Below, piece by piece: positions 8,047 to 16,237 of a stretch of DNA of 64,000 nt (its first letter is position 1; each line of letters opens with the position of its first letter). The translations under genes and the position numbers were made by a program. The notes under the pieces are model-generated. The model did not search any database. It worked only from the letters and a program-made list of their open reading frames with translations, and was not told the DNA's origin. This DNA comes from Anaerolineales bacterium. Its GTDB lineage: Bacteria; Chloroflexota; Anaerolineae; Anaerolineales; UBA4823. The DNA lies in assembly GCA_016929095.1 (NCBI GenBank), contig JAFGJM010000033.1:62001-126000 (forward strand). The letters run 5' to 3'.

Positions 8047-8424
8047 TCATTCAATTAGTAAATCGGGATTGCAATGCGGACAGGGGCAATTCGCTAATGG
8101 TCTGTGGGAAATTTTCTCGATCTCGTTATATGAGATATTCGCAATTGCAGCAGCTTGTTTGATAAGTTTTATCAATCTGATATCTGAAAGGCTGTAAAAA
8201 ATATAGCGACCCTCTTTCTGGATTGATACCCAACCAGCCTCGCGTAGTGCCATCAGATGTTGAGAGATAGTCGCCTGACGCAATCCCAACGCGGCGACCA
8301 GATGGCAGACACAAGCGGGCTGTTCACGGATGATAATCAGAATCTGAATGCGAGCTGGCAGGCTGAGTTGATTGAACAGGGCAGCAAGCTTTTCTTCATT
8401 GGGTAGGATTGTCGTGGAGATCAT
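8047..8424 (-). CDS. ArsR/SmtB-family metal-responsive repressor
   Basis: A 125-residue winged-helix protein. The recognition region RQATISQHLMALREAGWVSIQKEGRYIFYSL spans about residues 48-80 in several motifs typical of ArsR. ACVCHL near residue 36 is the ArsR-type metal site, with two cysteines at the start of the helix, and a cysteine cluster CPCPHC lies near the C-terminus. The latter could add ligands for a second site. Family members release DNA on binding arsenite, cadmium or similar ions. The two palindromes in this cluster (5481-5500 and 7693-7722) are its likely operators. No Shine-Dalgarno-like site is visible at the start. Confidence 0.9.
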   Translation of the reverse strand: MISTTILPNEEKLAALFNQLSLPARIQILIIIREQPACVCHLVAALGLRQATISQHLMALREAGWVSIQKEGRYIFYSLSDIRLIKLIKQAAAIANISYNEIEKISHRPLANCPCPHCNPDLLIE

Positions 8425-8521
8425 TATGTATTTATTATAGTCTTAAATATAAACTTGAATCACCTTAAAACATAAAAATTACACATAAGGCTTTTCGTGT
8501 ATTCTTATTGTATCCACGATT

Positions 8522-8546
8522 AAAAAAAACACCCCTTAGTGGGGCG
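8522..8546 (-). terminator. Rho-independent terminator
   Basis: On the minus strand CGCCCC-ACTAA-GGGGTG is followed by eight T residues. The plus strand also ends in TTTT after the stem, so it may work in both directions. A degenerate reading frame beginning near 8641 (MKTYIYRCGQNCACTVKA) runs through it. The 8425-8744 interval holds no gene that I trust. Confidence 0.65.
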
Positions 8547-8602
8547 TTTTTAGGATAACAATAAACTGGTGACGGGTAAATTGCTAATGCTTTTACTGTA
8601 CA
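8541..8602. repeat. Copy 1 of a 62-bp diverged repeat shared with the ferredoxin 3' end
   Basis: This segment aligns without gaps, apart from scattered substitutions, to 11199-11260, the 3' end and trailer of the ferredoxin gene. The ferredoxin's final codons (C-I-V-K-A-stop) correspond to C-T-V-K-A-Leu here, the stop having changed to a sense codon. It appears to be a decayed duplication of the end of a ferredoxin-like gene together with its trailer. Confidence 0.55.
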
Positions 8603-8744
8603 AGCGCAATTTTGACCGCAGCGATAAATATACGTTTTCATACTTTCATAAGCATATCCCTTGTTTACTTTATTAAACAAAACAGCTTTCTCCTACTCTG
8701 TCATAATGTGATTATTGCATTAAGAATCGCAAACATCAATAACC

Positions 8745-9485
8745 TCAAACCAAGAATACTTTAAACATATATCCAATACCAACCATGAAAACATTGCTTG
8801 AACTATGCATTAGCATAGGGTATAAAATACTCTTGCTCCTTTGATAAACAATCCCCTGTATAGTTCCCAGTACAAATGAGTAAAATAATTGAAAGTAATC
8901 CACTTCAAAAACGAACGGCTTCAATGACCAGTTGGTGTGGGCAAATGAGAATAAAATCGATGCTAATACTACTTCCAATGTAACATTGCTTTTTATTAAA
9001 ATACTTTTGCCAAACGCATAAACCAGCAATGTTATTGGTAATGTTCGAAAAACAACCTCTTCTGCTGGTCCGCTAAAGAATAATTGGAACCCCAAAGTAC
9101 CGATGATATTTCTTACGTCTAGAGGAAAAGCATAGTTGGACAACTGGTTTTTGATAAACATAATAATGTGCAGTGCAATTGAAATAACTATTGATACGGC
9201 AATAAATAGAACCGAGTATTTTACTCCTTTTCTCACATCACCAAACTGAAAATAGAAATCGAGTTTTAATAGTTTGCTCAATGCCAAGATAATAACTAAA
9301 GCAATAATCAATTCAATTGCATGATGTATTGAAATACGGGCAAAAATGTCGTACGGGTCAATTTGTTGGTATGGGACCATATTTGTGAAAAAGTGTCCCG
9401 CTTTTCCTAAAATTATTTGCAAAAATAGCAATAAGCCAAAAACAATAATGCTGTATATAATTCTATGATGTGTAAGCTTTTTCAT
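8745..9485 (-). CDS. CPBP-family intramembrane protease
   Basis: 246 residues with about seven membrane segments. The three CPBP/CAAX-protease motifs are present: EEVVFR near residue 142 (motif EExxxR), FSFAHTNW near residue 179 (FxxxH) and HSSSNV near residue 227 (HxxxN). Enzymes of this family cleave membrane-embedded peptides or prenylated proteins. In bacteria many serve in bacteriocin immunity or peptide processing. It is the last gene of a leftward unit with a second membrane protein (13 bp gap) and a MarR regulator, so its expression is probably under that regulator. The target is unknown. Confidence 0.85.
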   Translation of the reverse strand: MKKLTHHRIIYSIIVFGLLLFLQIILGKAGHFFTNMVPYQQIDPYDIFARISIHHAIELIIALVIILALSKLLKLDFYFQFGDVRKGVKYSVLFIAVSIVISIALHIIMFIKNQLSNYAFPLDVRNIIGTLGFQLFFSGPAEEVVFRTLPITLLVYAFGKSILIKSNVTLEVVLASILFSFAHTNWSLKPFVFEVDYFQLFYSFVLGTIQGIVYQRSKSILYPMLMHSSSNVFMVGIGYMFKVFLV

Positions 9486-9497
9486 GTAATAAAAATC

Positions 9498-10331
9498 TCA
9501 TTTGATTAATCTAGGTTTTTGCGCAATGTTAGGGCTAAATGTCAAATAATATCCAACCGTTACAAGTATGATATCTATTATGATTCTGAAAAGAACATCG
9601 ATAAAATACCCAGAAAACAATAAAGGCATAAAAGTAAGGAATGTAGCCCAATTGATTCCAAAAATCAAGAATCCAAATTTTATCGAATTGCGTTTCAAAA
9701 ACATTGAATTTCCGGTATTCGCAAGTAAAATACATACTACCCCAATACAGGCACCCATAAGTAACGTCCAGAAAAATGTATAAAACGGATTTGTTTGGTG
9801 TCCTGCTTGGATTACCCCTGAATAATATGCGATATATCGTCCAATTAAAAATACCCCTGTGAACGTAGATAAGGCTTTCATCTTCTGACCAAGATTAAAT
9901 TGCTCTATCGAAGGATTCTGTCCTTTCTCATCTTTTATCAAACTAAATAGAACACCCATAAAAAAAACAGGTATAGCATCACTGAGGCCAACCACCAATT
10001 CGTTAATTATAGGATTTCCAAATAAGCCCACACCCTCAAACATGGCAAACAGCCAAAGCAGCGCTATTGCGAACCCGTACCGCGCCCCTTTTTTTACACC
10101 CTCTCCTGGAATCTCATTTTTGATCCGGCAATAAATATAAGCAACGCCGGAAAAAGACAGTAATGCCCAAAGTGAGGCAGTAATTTCTGTACCGAGCAGC
10201 TTTGCTACTATGCTATAGTTTGGATTCTCAGGCATAGTGCTGAATACGTTTGTAACAAGATGGAGGACAATATCTAAAAGCACACAAACTATTATAATAG
10301 CTACAATTTTCAACCGTTTTCCAATTTTCAT
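9498..10331 (-). CDS. Polytopic membrane protein of unknown function
   Basis: 277 residues with about seven or eight hydrophobic segments, a basic cytoplasmic N-terminus (MKIGKRLK) and a basic C-terminal tail. I do not recognise the family and see no catalytic motif. It lies between the MarR regulator (72 bp upstream) and the CPBP protease (13 bp downstream), all leftward, so the three probably form one regulated unit. Base composition is AT-rich compared with the neighbouring hydrolase gene, as for the MarR and CPBP genes, which suggests that the trio arrived together. Confidence 0.7.
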   Translation of the reverse strand: MKIGKRLKIVAIIIVCVLLDIVLHLVTNVFSTMPENPNYSIVAKLLGTEITASLWALLSFSGVAYIYCRIKNEIPGEGVKKGARYGFAIALLWLFAMFEGVGLFGNPIINELVVGLSDAIPVFFMGVLFSLIKDEKGQNPSIEQFNLGQKMKALSTFTGVFLIGRYIAYYSGVIQAGHQTNPFYTFFWTLLMGACIGVVCILLANTGNSMFLKRNSIKFGFLIFGINWATFLTFMPLLFSGYFIDVLFRIIIDIILVTVGYYLTFSPNIAQKPRLIK

Positions 10332-10403
10332 AATGTTAATACTCCCTTACTAAAACCAGCTTCATATACGCTATATTTTGGAATAATATACATTTATTAG
10401 TAT

Positions 10404-10883
10404 TTAAGACTCTTCAAAAGCCGTGTTTTCTATTTCTGTTAGATTTAATAGCATTTTTTCGAGTAGCGCTCTAGTTGTCGATAGGCTTTTCTTATTCATT
10501 TCCTTAAACATTTTTTCCCTAAAAATCGTGCCTTTTGGATCTGTTTTTTTCCAGAAATCATAGCTCTGCTCTGTCAATCTCAATCTAGTAACTCTTGCAT
10601 CTTTTTTGTCTCTTTCTAACTTCAATAAACCTTTATGCTGGAGTTTCAAAGCTACTTGTTTAATATTTTGATGAGAACTCCCCATTTCAACAGCTAACTC
10701 TTTCATGGTTGGAGGGCTATCAAATATACTTTTTATAGTTTCAGATAAAAACCATTGCTTTGTTGTTACATTAAATTCCTTGAATTCTCTCTCAAGCAAT
10801 GTGTCCATCTTATTAGAAATTATCAGCAGTAAAGCAAAAATCATTGGCTCATCAGGAATTGATTTTTTTTTATTAAGATTCAT
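10404..10883 (-). CDS. MarR-family transcriptional regulator
   Basis: I start at the ATG at 10883, five bases after GGTGG; an in-frame GTG lies nine bases earlier. The protein of about 159 residues has the MarR winged helix: MKELAVEMGSSHQNIKQVAL near residue 60 is the helix-turn-helix, followed by KLERDKKDARVTRLRLT, the wing with the family's D-x-R signature. A 40-bp nearly perfect palindrome lies 37 bp upstream of the start and is the expected autoregulatory operator. The neighbouring leftward genes encode two membrane proteins. Confidence 0.88.
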   Translation of the reverse strand: MNLNKKKSIPDEPMIFALLLIISNKMDTLLEREFKEFNVTTKQWFLSETIKSIFDSPPTMKELAVEMGSSHQNIKQVALKLQHKGLLKLERDKKDARVTRLRLTEQSYDFWKKTDPKGTIFREKMFKEMNKKSLSTTRALLEKMLLNLTEIENTAFEES

Positions 10884-10920
10884 AGTAACCACCGCCTTTA
10901 TAATATTTCGATAACCACTA

Positions 10921-10960
10921 TAAGGTAATGTGTTATCTATTAAGATAATACATTACCTTA
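10921..10960. promoter_or_regulatory. 40-bp palindromic operator for the MarR regulator
   Basis: Left arm TAAGGTAATGTGTTATCT (10921-10938) and right arm AGATAATACATTACCTTA (10943-10960) are complementary at 17 of 18 positions around ATTA. Its position just upstream of the MarR gene fits autorepression. The arms are long enough for two adjacent dimers. Confidence 0.75.
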
Positions 10961-11099
10961 TTGTTTTTGTCAACCCTGATTTTGCAATTTCAAAAAATGA
11001 ATTTCAACAAAATAAGTTGTTCTGTTTGAGGATATAAGTATCAATCCAGATATTTCTTGAGGGGAAGATATAGCATTTTAGTTCTGATTATTGAAATGA

Positions 11100-11131
11100 A
11101 AAGGCAAAGGATATCTGAACCCTCTGCCTTT
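11100..11131. terminator. Hairpin downstream of the ferredoxin gene
   Basis: AAAGGCAAAGG and CCTCTGCCTTT pair over 11 positions with a single G-U around a ten-base loop. It lies about 110 bases past the ferredoxin stop on the minus strand. The following T content is modest, so termination is likely but not certain. The rest of 10961-11242 shows no gene. Confidence 0.5.
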
Positions 11132-11198
11132 ACTTATACATTTCCGCCTATACAGCTATTATTTTTTTATTCTGTTTTTTTGATAGCACCTTTTTGAT

Positions 11199-11452
<254 letters not shown>

Positions 11453-11687
11453 TTAATACGTTTTTCCAATCCGAAAAACGCTTTCATCCTTTGGTAGATT
11501 GTTTATAGCGTATCATAGCGATTATCCACTGTCAATTCGGATATTTGTAATGAATTTTTAGGGAAATTTATAACATTCGTTTTTTTTTCTTCATTACATA
11601 TTATCGATTTCTACGCTTTGTGCTAAAATTAATGCGAATCGGATAGTTTTTCTAATATTTACTATCATATCTGGCGGGGAGCTATAT

Positions 11688-13760
11688 ATGTCAAAACAAA
11701 TATTTCGAACAATTTTCATAGTATTTACGACTCTTTTGTTTGCCGGGTGTACTACGATGCCGGTAACTCAGGTTGTATCACCAACTGAAGCAGAAGAGAT
11801 ATTGCCAAGCCCGACCACGGAAATCCAACCCACATCTGCACCTGAGGAAACTGAAGCCGTGGAACCGCCAACTGAAACAGCGGTTGAATTGGGGATGGCA
11901 GAAATTCTGGAAGCGCTGGATGGGTATCCTTGTAGCGATACAAGCGACTTTACCTGTGTAAACATCAGCTTGCCCATAGATTATTTCAATCTCGATTCAG
12001 AAGAAACAACCGTGGTGGTATTTGGCGTTCTACCAGCGACGGGGACAAGTCAAGGCATGTTCGTTACCGTTGTGGGCGGCCCGGGCGGCTCTGGATTACA
12101 ATCGGCGGATTATTACACCTGGGCTTTTGATGAATCCATTACCGAGAATTTCGATATTGTTTTCTTTGACCAGCGCGGTGTAAGCGCCTCGGGGAACATC
12201 CAATGCCCGCAAGCTGCAGCCGATTTTTACCGGGCAGACTGGCGCACTTCCACTCCGGAAGAAGAGGCTAATTTACTCAAGGTAGCGAAAACCTTCAGTA
12301 CAGATTGCATTAAAGAAATGGGCGATACACGGTTGCTTCCCTATCTGGGCACCGACCAGGCTGTTCGCGATCTTGAATCATTCCGGCAGGAGATCCAAAA
12401 TCAAGGCAGCGTTACTGCCGAAAAGATGTGGATATATGGCGAAAGCTATGGCACCCAATTCGTTCAAACATATGCCGCAGCGTTTCCGGAACATGTAGCC
12501 GCCATGATCCTGGATGGCACCGTCGATTTGACGGTTTCGGGGCAGGTATATTATCGCGAGCAGGCGCAAGCCTTTTATGATACTTTGCAAAGTACTCTGG
12601 CAGCTTGTAATGAAGATGAATTGTGCGCCAAAGACGTAGGCGGTGATGCATTTGCAGCGTATCAAAAAATCACAGACATGGTTTCAACTAGTCCGGTAGT
12701 ATTTAATTTTCCCCTGCCATCCGGAGAAATCGAGGCGCGCGAATTCACTTTAGCAGACTTGGAGACCGCCGTCACAGGTTATCTTTACAGTGAGTCACCC
12801 CGTACAATTATGCTGAGGGCATTAGCATCGGCAGCCACTCAGGATGATTTGTCTCCCATGGCAAGGGTACTTTATGACTCGTTATATATTGATCCGACCA
12901 CACTAGAAGCGATTCCCGACCCTTCATATTCAGATGCAGTTTATTATGGCGTGGAATGCCACGATTATTATTATCCCGGCGAGACACCGGAAGAAGCCGG
13001 AGAAGCTTACATACAAGCCGGTAATGAAGTGGATGAGACGCTCCCTTATTTCGAATCCCTTTATTACGGCGATATCCCCTGTCCATATTGGCCGGAAAGA
13101 ACAACGAATCCTGACCGCCCTGAACCCTTGACCGCCGAGGGAATACCCACGTTGGTGCTGGGTGCCACGGCAGACCCAGCTACACCCTACAACCAGGGGG
13201 TGCAAGTTTACGAGCGTCTTGCAGATGGATATCTGGTAACTATGGAGGGAGGGGCGCATATTATTTTCGGGCGGGGAGATGCCTGCGTAGATGACCTGGT
13301 GACGGATTTCCTGGTAAATGGGACGGTACCTGAAGAGCAGGAAACCGTTTGTGAGGGCGTGATGTATGATCCTTATATGCCCATCCCGCTCATGGATGCC
13401 CAGGACTATGCCGACCCCCTGGAAGCCATGGTTTCGATGGATAACAATATCAACTACCTGCCTGAATTCTACGATTGGGACTGGGAGACGCCCACCTCGG
13501 TTGGTTGCACCTATGGTGGTGTCTTCTCATTCGAAATCAGCGATGAGGGTGTGGATTTCACCTTCACGGGTTGTGCTTTTTCGGATGGATTTATTATGGA
13601 TGGCACAGGTGCGTATATCGATGAGAGCGGCGATTTCACTATGGAGATCGAAGTTAGCGGCATCGCAGAAGGAAACCTGAGTTATACTCACCTTTATGAT
13701 GGCGCGGCCAGTGTAACGGGCGAGTATGGCGGCGAGACAATCAATCTAAGCCAGGAATGA
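11688..13760 (+). CDS. Secreted alpha/beta-hydrolase lipoprotein (tripeptidyl/prolyl aminopeptidase-like, S33)
   Basis: 690 residues. The N-terminus is a lipoprotein signal (FTTLLFAGC, lipid site Cys21) followed by a Pro/Thr/Glu-rich linker to about residue 65. The hydrolase shows the oxyanion loop GGPGGSG (about residue 130), FFDQRG (about 160), the nucleophile elbow GESYG (about 251), an acid site in GATADPATPY (about 493) and a terminal GGAHIIFGRG (about 522). This is the layout of TAP/SCO7095-type exopeptidases with a TAP-like C-terminal half. The last 130 residues form an additional beta-rich domain that I cannot assign. GGGGAG precedes the ATG. The protein would sit on the outer face and trim peptides for uptake. 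Confidence 0.85.
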   Translation: MSKQIFRTIFIVFTTLLFAGCTTMPVTQVVSPTEAEEILPSPTTEIQPTSAPEETEAVEPPTETAVELGMAEILEALDGYPCSDTSDFTCVNISLPIDYFNLDSEETTVVVFGVLPATGTSQGMFVTVVGGPGGSGLQSADYYTWAFDESITENFDIVFFDQRGVSASGNIQCPQAAADFYRADWRTSTPEEEANLLKVAKTFSTDCIKEMGDTRLLPYLGTDQAVRDLESFRQEIQNQGSVTAEKMWIYGESYGTQFVQTYAAAFPEHVAAMILDGTVDLTVSGQVYYREQAQAFYDTLQSTLAACNEDELCAKDVGGDAFAAYQKITDMVSTSPVVFNFPLPSGEIEAREFTLADLETAVTGYLYSESPRTIMLRALASAATQDDLSPMARVLYDSLYIDPTTLEAIPDPSYSDAVYYGVECHDYYYPGETPEEAGEAYIQAGNEVDETLPYFESLYYGDIPCPYWPERTTNPDRPEPLTAEGIPTLVLGATADPATPYNQGVQVYERLADGYLVTMEGGAHIIFGRGDACVDDLVTDFLVNGTVPEEQETVCEGVMYDPYMPIPLMDAQDYADPLEAMVSMDNNINYLPEFYDWDWETPTSVGCTYGGVFSFEISDEGVDFTFTGCAFSDGFIMDGTGAYIDESGDFTMEIEVSGIAEGNLSYTHLYDGAASVTGEYGGETINLSQE

Positions 13761-13851
13761 ACCTGTTGCGGCGGAGATTCTTATAACGAATACGCAGATT
13801 TCGCTTGACCCATCGGGCATGTAATGATAAAATCCCCGCCGCAGCATGAAT

Positions 13852-13924
13852 GCCCCCATCGTCTAGGGGACTAGGACGCAGCCCTTTCAAGGCTAAAACC
13901 AGAGTTCGAATCTCTGTGGGGGCA
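13852..13924 (+). tRNA. tRNA-Glu (anticodon UUC)
   Basis: 73 bases fold as a cloverleaf: acceptor GCCCCCA/TGGGGGC, D arm GTCT...GGAC, anticodon loop CTTTCAA with TTC at 34-36, and T arm CAGAG-TTCGAAT-CTCTG. The discriminator base is A and CCA is not encoded (ACCT follows). The outermost pair of the anticodon stem is a mismatch (C-A). Its 3' half is the probable attachment site of the island that begins directly behind it. Confidence 0.93.
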
Positions 13925-14046
13925 CCTACCAAGGCCCATCTCGAACTGCGTGACATTGCAGTGGAAGAGTTCCTTGAGTCGTTACGATTTGACAAGCGTG
14001 ACAAACTCTCAGAACTCCCAAACGAATTGTTACGAGAGTGTTCGAG
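13925..14046. other. Island junction: fragment of unknown coding sequence behind the tRNA
   Basis: In frame with nothing that has a start of its own, this stretch reads AHLELRDIAVEEFLESLRFD... and ends with a TGA overlapping the next gene's ATG. It looks like the C-terminal 40 or so codons of a gene cut off by recombination at the tRNA 3' end. I do not recognise it. It could be the tail of a lost integrase, but no integrase motif is present. Confidence 0.4.
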
Positions 14047-14313
14047 ATGAGTGCTTTAAATACCCAAATTCCATTTAATCTTACAACTGATCAAGTCATT
14101 GTCAACCATATCCCTGTTCAATCTGCAACCGAGATGTCGGGATATAACGCCCAATATATGAGGCGGTTGTTGCGCGCCGGGAAATTGGACGGGCTCAAGG
14201 TTGGTCAGGTCTGGCTGATCGACCTGGCTTCATTGCAGACCTATTTTAGCTCCGCTATCAGCTCAAATGATCTGCGTTGTGGGCCCAAAGGGGCGTGGCA
14301 AGCACCGTTCTAA
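14047..14313 (+). CDS. Excisionase-like helix-turn-helix protein
   Basis: An 88-residue protein starting at ATG 14047 (GTG 14038 is an alternative). The C-terminal half is a MerR/excisionase-type winged helix: SATEMSGYNAQYMRRLL, then a wing with GLKVGQVWLIDLASLQTYF. Such proteins act as recombination directionality factors or as element regulators. It is the first complete gene after the tRNA, 79 bp before the segregation operon, and could bind the twin operators at 14340-14380. A second protein of the same type lies at 55722-55952 near the other side of the island. Confidence 0.7.
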   Translation: MSALNTQIPFNLTTDQVIVNHIPVQSATEMSGYNAQYMRRLLRAGKLDGLKVGQVWLIDLASLQTYFSSAISSNDLRCGPKGAWQAPF

Positions 14314-14339
14314 GCCAAGCACGAACCCCTTATGGCAAA

Positions 14340-14380
14340 TGTATACGTTTGTAAACAGTCAGTGTATACGATTGTAAACA
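14340..14380. promoter_or_regulatory. Tandem pair of palindromic operators before the ParM-like gene
   Basis: TGTATACGTTTGTAAACA (14340-14357) and TGTATACGATTGTAAACA (14363-14380) differ at one base and repeat with a 23-bp period, about two helical turns. Each is itself an imperfect palindrome of the form TGTWTAC-N4-GTAWACA. They end 11 bp before the ParM-like start and fit binding by ParR or by the HTH protein upstream, as an operator or a small centromere. Confidence 0.65.
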
Positions 14381-14391
14381 GGAGAAACCCC

Positions 14392-15432
14392 ATGAGCGTA
14401 ATCGTTTTGGATGCTGGCAACAGCATCATCAAGGCAAAAATTGCCCGGCGCGATCGCAGTGAGATTGCATTCCCACACGCATTCAAACCGTTGACGGAAG
14501 TGGAATATACCAGTATCGTATCCCGCTCTGGAAAGCAGAGCACATCCCAGGACTACGTTCGCATTAACGGGCAGCCCTATGTGGTAGGGGAGAGCGCCGA
14601 AAGACATGGCGTCCACACCCAACGAACCGGCTCGTCACGATACATCCGAGATTATTATGGCATTTTCGCTGCCGCCATGCTGGGGCGTTTTTACGAGCGG
14701 GGGATGGAAGTATCTGTTTTTGGCAGCCATCCCCCAGGCGACGCCATATACCGTGAAGACCTGATGAAATCGGTTATCGGCGAATGGATAGTAGAAATGG
14801 ATGGACGGGAACGCCGCTTCCAGGTGAGCTATGCCAACACCTTCGATGAACCCGTTGGCGGCCTGATGAATGTTCTACTGACCGATGATGGTCAGCATTA
14901 TCGCCATTCCGACATCCATGATGGTTCTGCATTAGTGATCGATATCGGTGGATTCACCACCGATTGGATTGCGGTCAATCCTGGCGGTGAAGTGGATTAT
15001 AGCCTGGCGCGTAGCGTACCTGTTGGTATCCAGAATGTTGTAGCGGACTTCGAGGCTAGCTTCCGGGCGCACAATCTCAATGCGGTCAAGGATACACCAG
15101 TTTTACCGCCTGAGCGCGTCCGGCGCGCTATCGCCACAGGAGTATTTGATGGTGCAGGAAGGCGCTATCCCTGTGAAAATGAAGTCAAAGAAGCGACGAA
15201 TCTGGTGCTCAACCGCATTGCAGATACCTACCAGCGCATCGCAGGCGGCGCATTGAGTTGGGATAGCATCATCTTGACCGGTGGCGGCAGTGCATTGCTC
15301 TACAAGCGATTGCTGCCAGTACTGGACCATGAAAATGTGATCCTGGCAGATGATCTTGAAAGCATCCATCTTGCAAATGTACGCGGCGGGTTGAAGCTGT
15401 GGCGTTTGTACGAGGCTTTGCAAATCCAATGA
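14392..15432 (+). CDS. ParM/StbA-like actin-fold segregation ATPase
   Basis: I start at 14392 (MSVIVLDAGNS) because AGGAG lies seven bases before it. The 346-residue protein has the actin-fold nucleotide motifs: VLDAGNSIIKA at residues 4-14 (phosphate 1), VIDIGGFTTDW near residue 182 (phosphate 2) and IILTGGGSALLYKRL near residue 298 (adenosine). Such proteins polymerise into filaments that push plasmid copies apart, with a small DNA-binding adaptor. The adaptor gene overlaps its stop codon. On a chromosomal island it suggests a plasmid-like or excisable life stage. Confidence 0.87.
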   Translation: MSVIVLDAGNSIIKAKIARRDRSEIAFPHAFKPLTEVEYTSIVSRSGKQSTSQDYVRINGQPYVVGESAERHGVHTQRTGSSRYIRDYYGIFAAAMLGRFYERGMEVSVFGSHPPGDAIYREDLMKSVIGEWIVEMDGRERRFQVSYANTFDEPVGGLMNVLLTDDGQHYRHSDIHDGSALVIDIGGFTTDWIAVNPGGEVDYSLARSVPVGIQNVVADFEASFRAHNLNAVKDTPVLPPERVRRAIATGVFDGAGRRYPCENEVKEATNLVLNRIADTYQRIAGGALSWDSIILTGGGSALLYKRLLPVLDHENVILADDLESIHLANVRGGLKLWRLYEALQIQ

Positions 15433-15758
15433 GCGAGGTGATCAGTTTTCGACTGAATAAGAACAACCTGCGGGAGGCAAAAGCCCTATTAGTCATTCAA
15501 GAGTGCAGGGCTAAAGGTTATAGTCTTCGGCAAATCATCACAGATGCGCTCATAAAACACGATGAAGCTTGGTCAGATCCACCTACGCCCAACATAGATG
15601 AGTTGAACAACAAGTTTAACCAACTACTTGAGCAGCTTAGCAATGGAGATCCTAGGCGGATTACCCAGCCAAATACGTCTATAGGGCAATCAGAATTAGC
15701 GGATCAATTCATTGCATCAATAAAGAAAACCGCCAAACAGGGGATAAAAATCCGTTGA
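15429..15758 (+). CDS. ParR/StbB-like adaptor of the actin-type partition system
   Basis: 109 residues, starting at ATG 15429 in an ATGA overlap with the ParM-like stop, so translation is coupled. The N-terminus SEVISFRLNKNN followed by EAKALLVIQECRAKGYSLRQIITDALIKHDEA has the strand-helix-helix pattern of a ribbon-helix-helix DNA-binding domain. The C-terminal part is hydrophilic and ends with basic residues, where ParR proteins contact the filament. The likely DNA site is the tandem operator at 14340-14380. A strong terminator follows. Confidence 0.72.
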   Translation: MSEVISFRLNKNNLREAKALLVIQECRAKGYSLRQIITDALIKHDEAWSDPPTPNIDELNNKFNQLLEQLSNGDPRRITQPNTSIGQSELADQFIASIKKTAKQGIKIR

Positions 15759-15780
15759 TTAGGCCTTGAATAAAGTTGCT

Positions 15781-15816
15781 AAAGGGCAACAGACCTCGAG
15801 CTGTTGCCCTTTTTGT
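15781..15816 (+). terminator. Rho-independent terminator of the parM-parR operon
   Basis: AAAGGGCAACAG and CTGTTGCCCTTT form a perfect 12-bp stem around an eight-base loop, followed by TTG. It separates the segregation operon from the defence genes. Confidence 0.88.
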
Positions 15817-16014
15817 ATTGGCCTTTTATGTCGGAAATGGTTCCACCTGAAATACCAGAGTATAAAGAATTGCGTCAATCATATTTCACAGAAATTTGCT
15901 TGCATCTCCACCTTATTTGGGATAAAATCCATGTAGTGCAATCTTCATGAATTTTATGCCTGTCTGACCTAGCTTAGGCATTTCATTTCTCCCGGAAAGA
16001 AGGAAGGGGAATCA

Positions 16015-16224
16015 ATGACCGATAATCTCCCCAAAACGTTTCAAATGCGCTTTGACCTCACGAACCAACATGATCTTGAGATAGCGCAATTTTTGAGGCA
16101 ATACCCCTGGTCAAGAACTCAAAAAGTGAAGGAAATCCTGCTGATGTATATCCAGGGTGAGCTTGTACATCGCAACAGCGACAGCGCCGAACAAGGAAAA
16201 GAAGACACAGCGGCGAAAGTTTGA
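16015..16224 (+). CDS. Small ribbon-helix-helix-like protein at the head of the defence run
   Basis: 69 residues preceded by GGAAGGGG seven bases before the ATG. The pattern FQMRFDLTNQHDLEIAQFLRQYPWSRTQKVKEILLMYIQG resembles short plasmid-borne ribbon-helix-helix proteins: a strand with alternating residues, then two helices. The family is not certain. It lies 13 bp upstream of the first BREX-associated gene, so it is a natural candidate for a regulator of the whole operon. Confidence 0.6.
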   Translation: MTDNLPKTFQMRFDLTNQHDLEIAQFLRQYPWSRTQKVKEILLMYIQGELVHRNSDSAEQGKEDTAAKV

Positions 16225-16237
16225 AGCCTAAAACACC

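Noticed and set aside
8465-8680. Leftward cysteine-containing frame (MKTYIYRCGQNCACTVKA...), considered as a metallothionein-like gene
   Set aside because: It runs straight through a terminator hairpin and its end is a decayed ferredoxin trailer; treated as a relic.
13850-14050. Rightward frame starting inside the tRNA
   Set aside because: The first half is tRNA sequence. Only the part after the tRNA may be a gene remnant, listed as a junction fragment.
13925-16014. An integrase next to the tRNA
   Set aside because: No Arg-His-Arg-Tyr recombinase or serine recombinase motif is found on either strand near the tRNA or elsewhere in the window.
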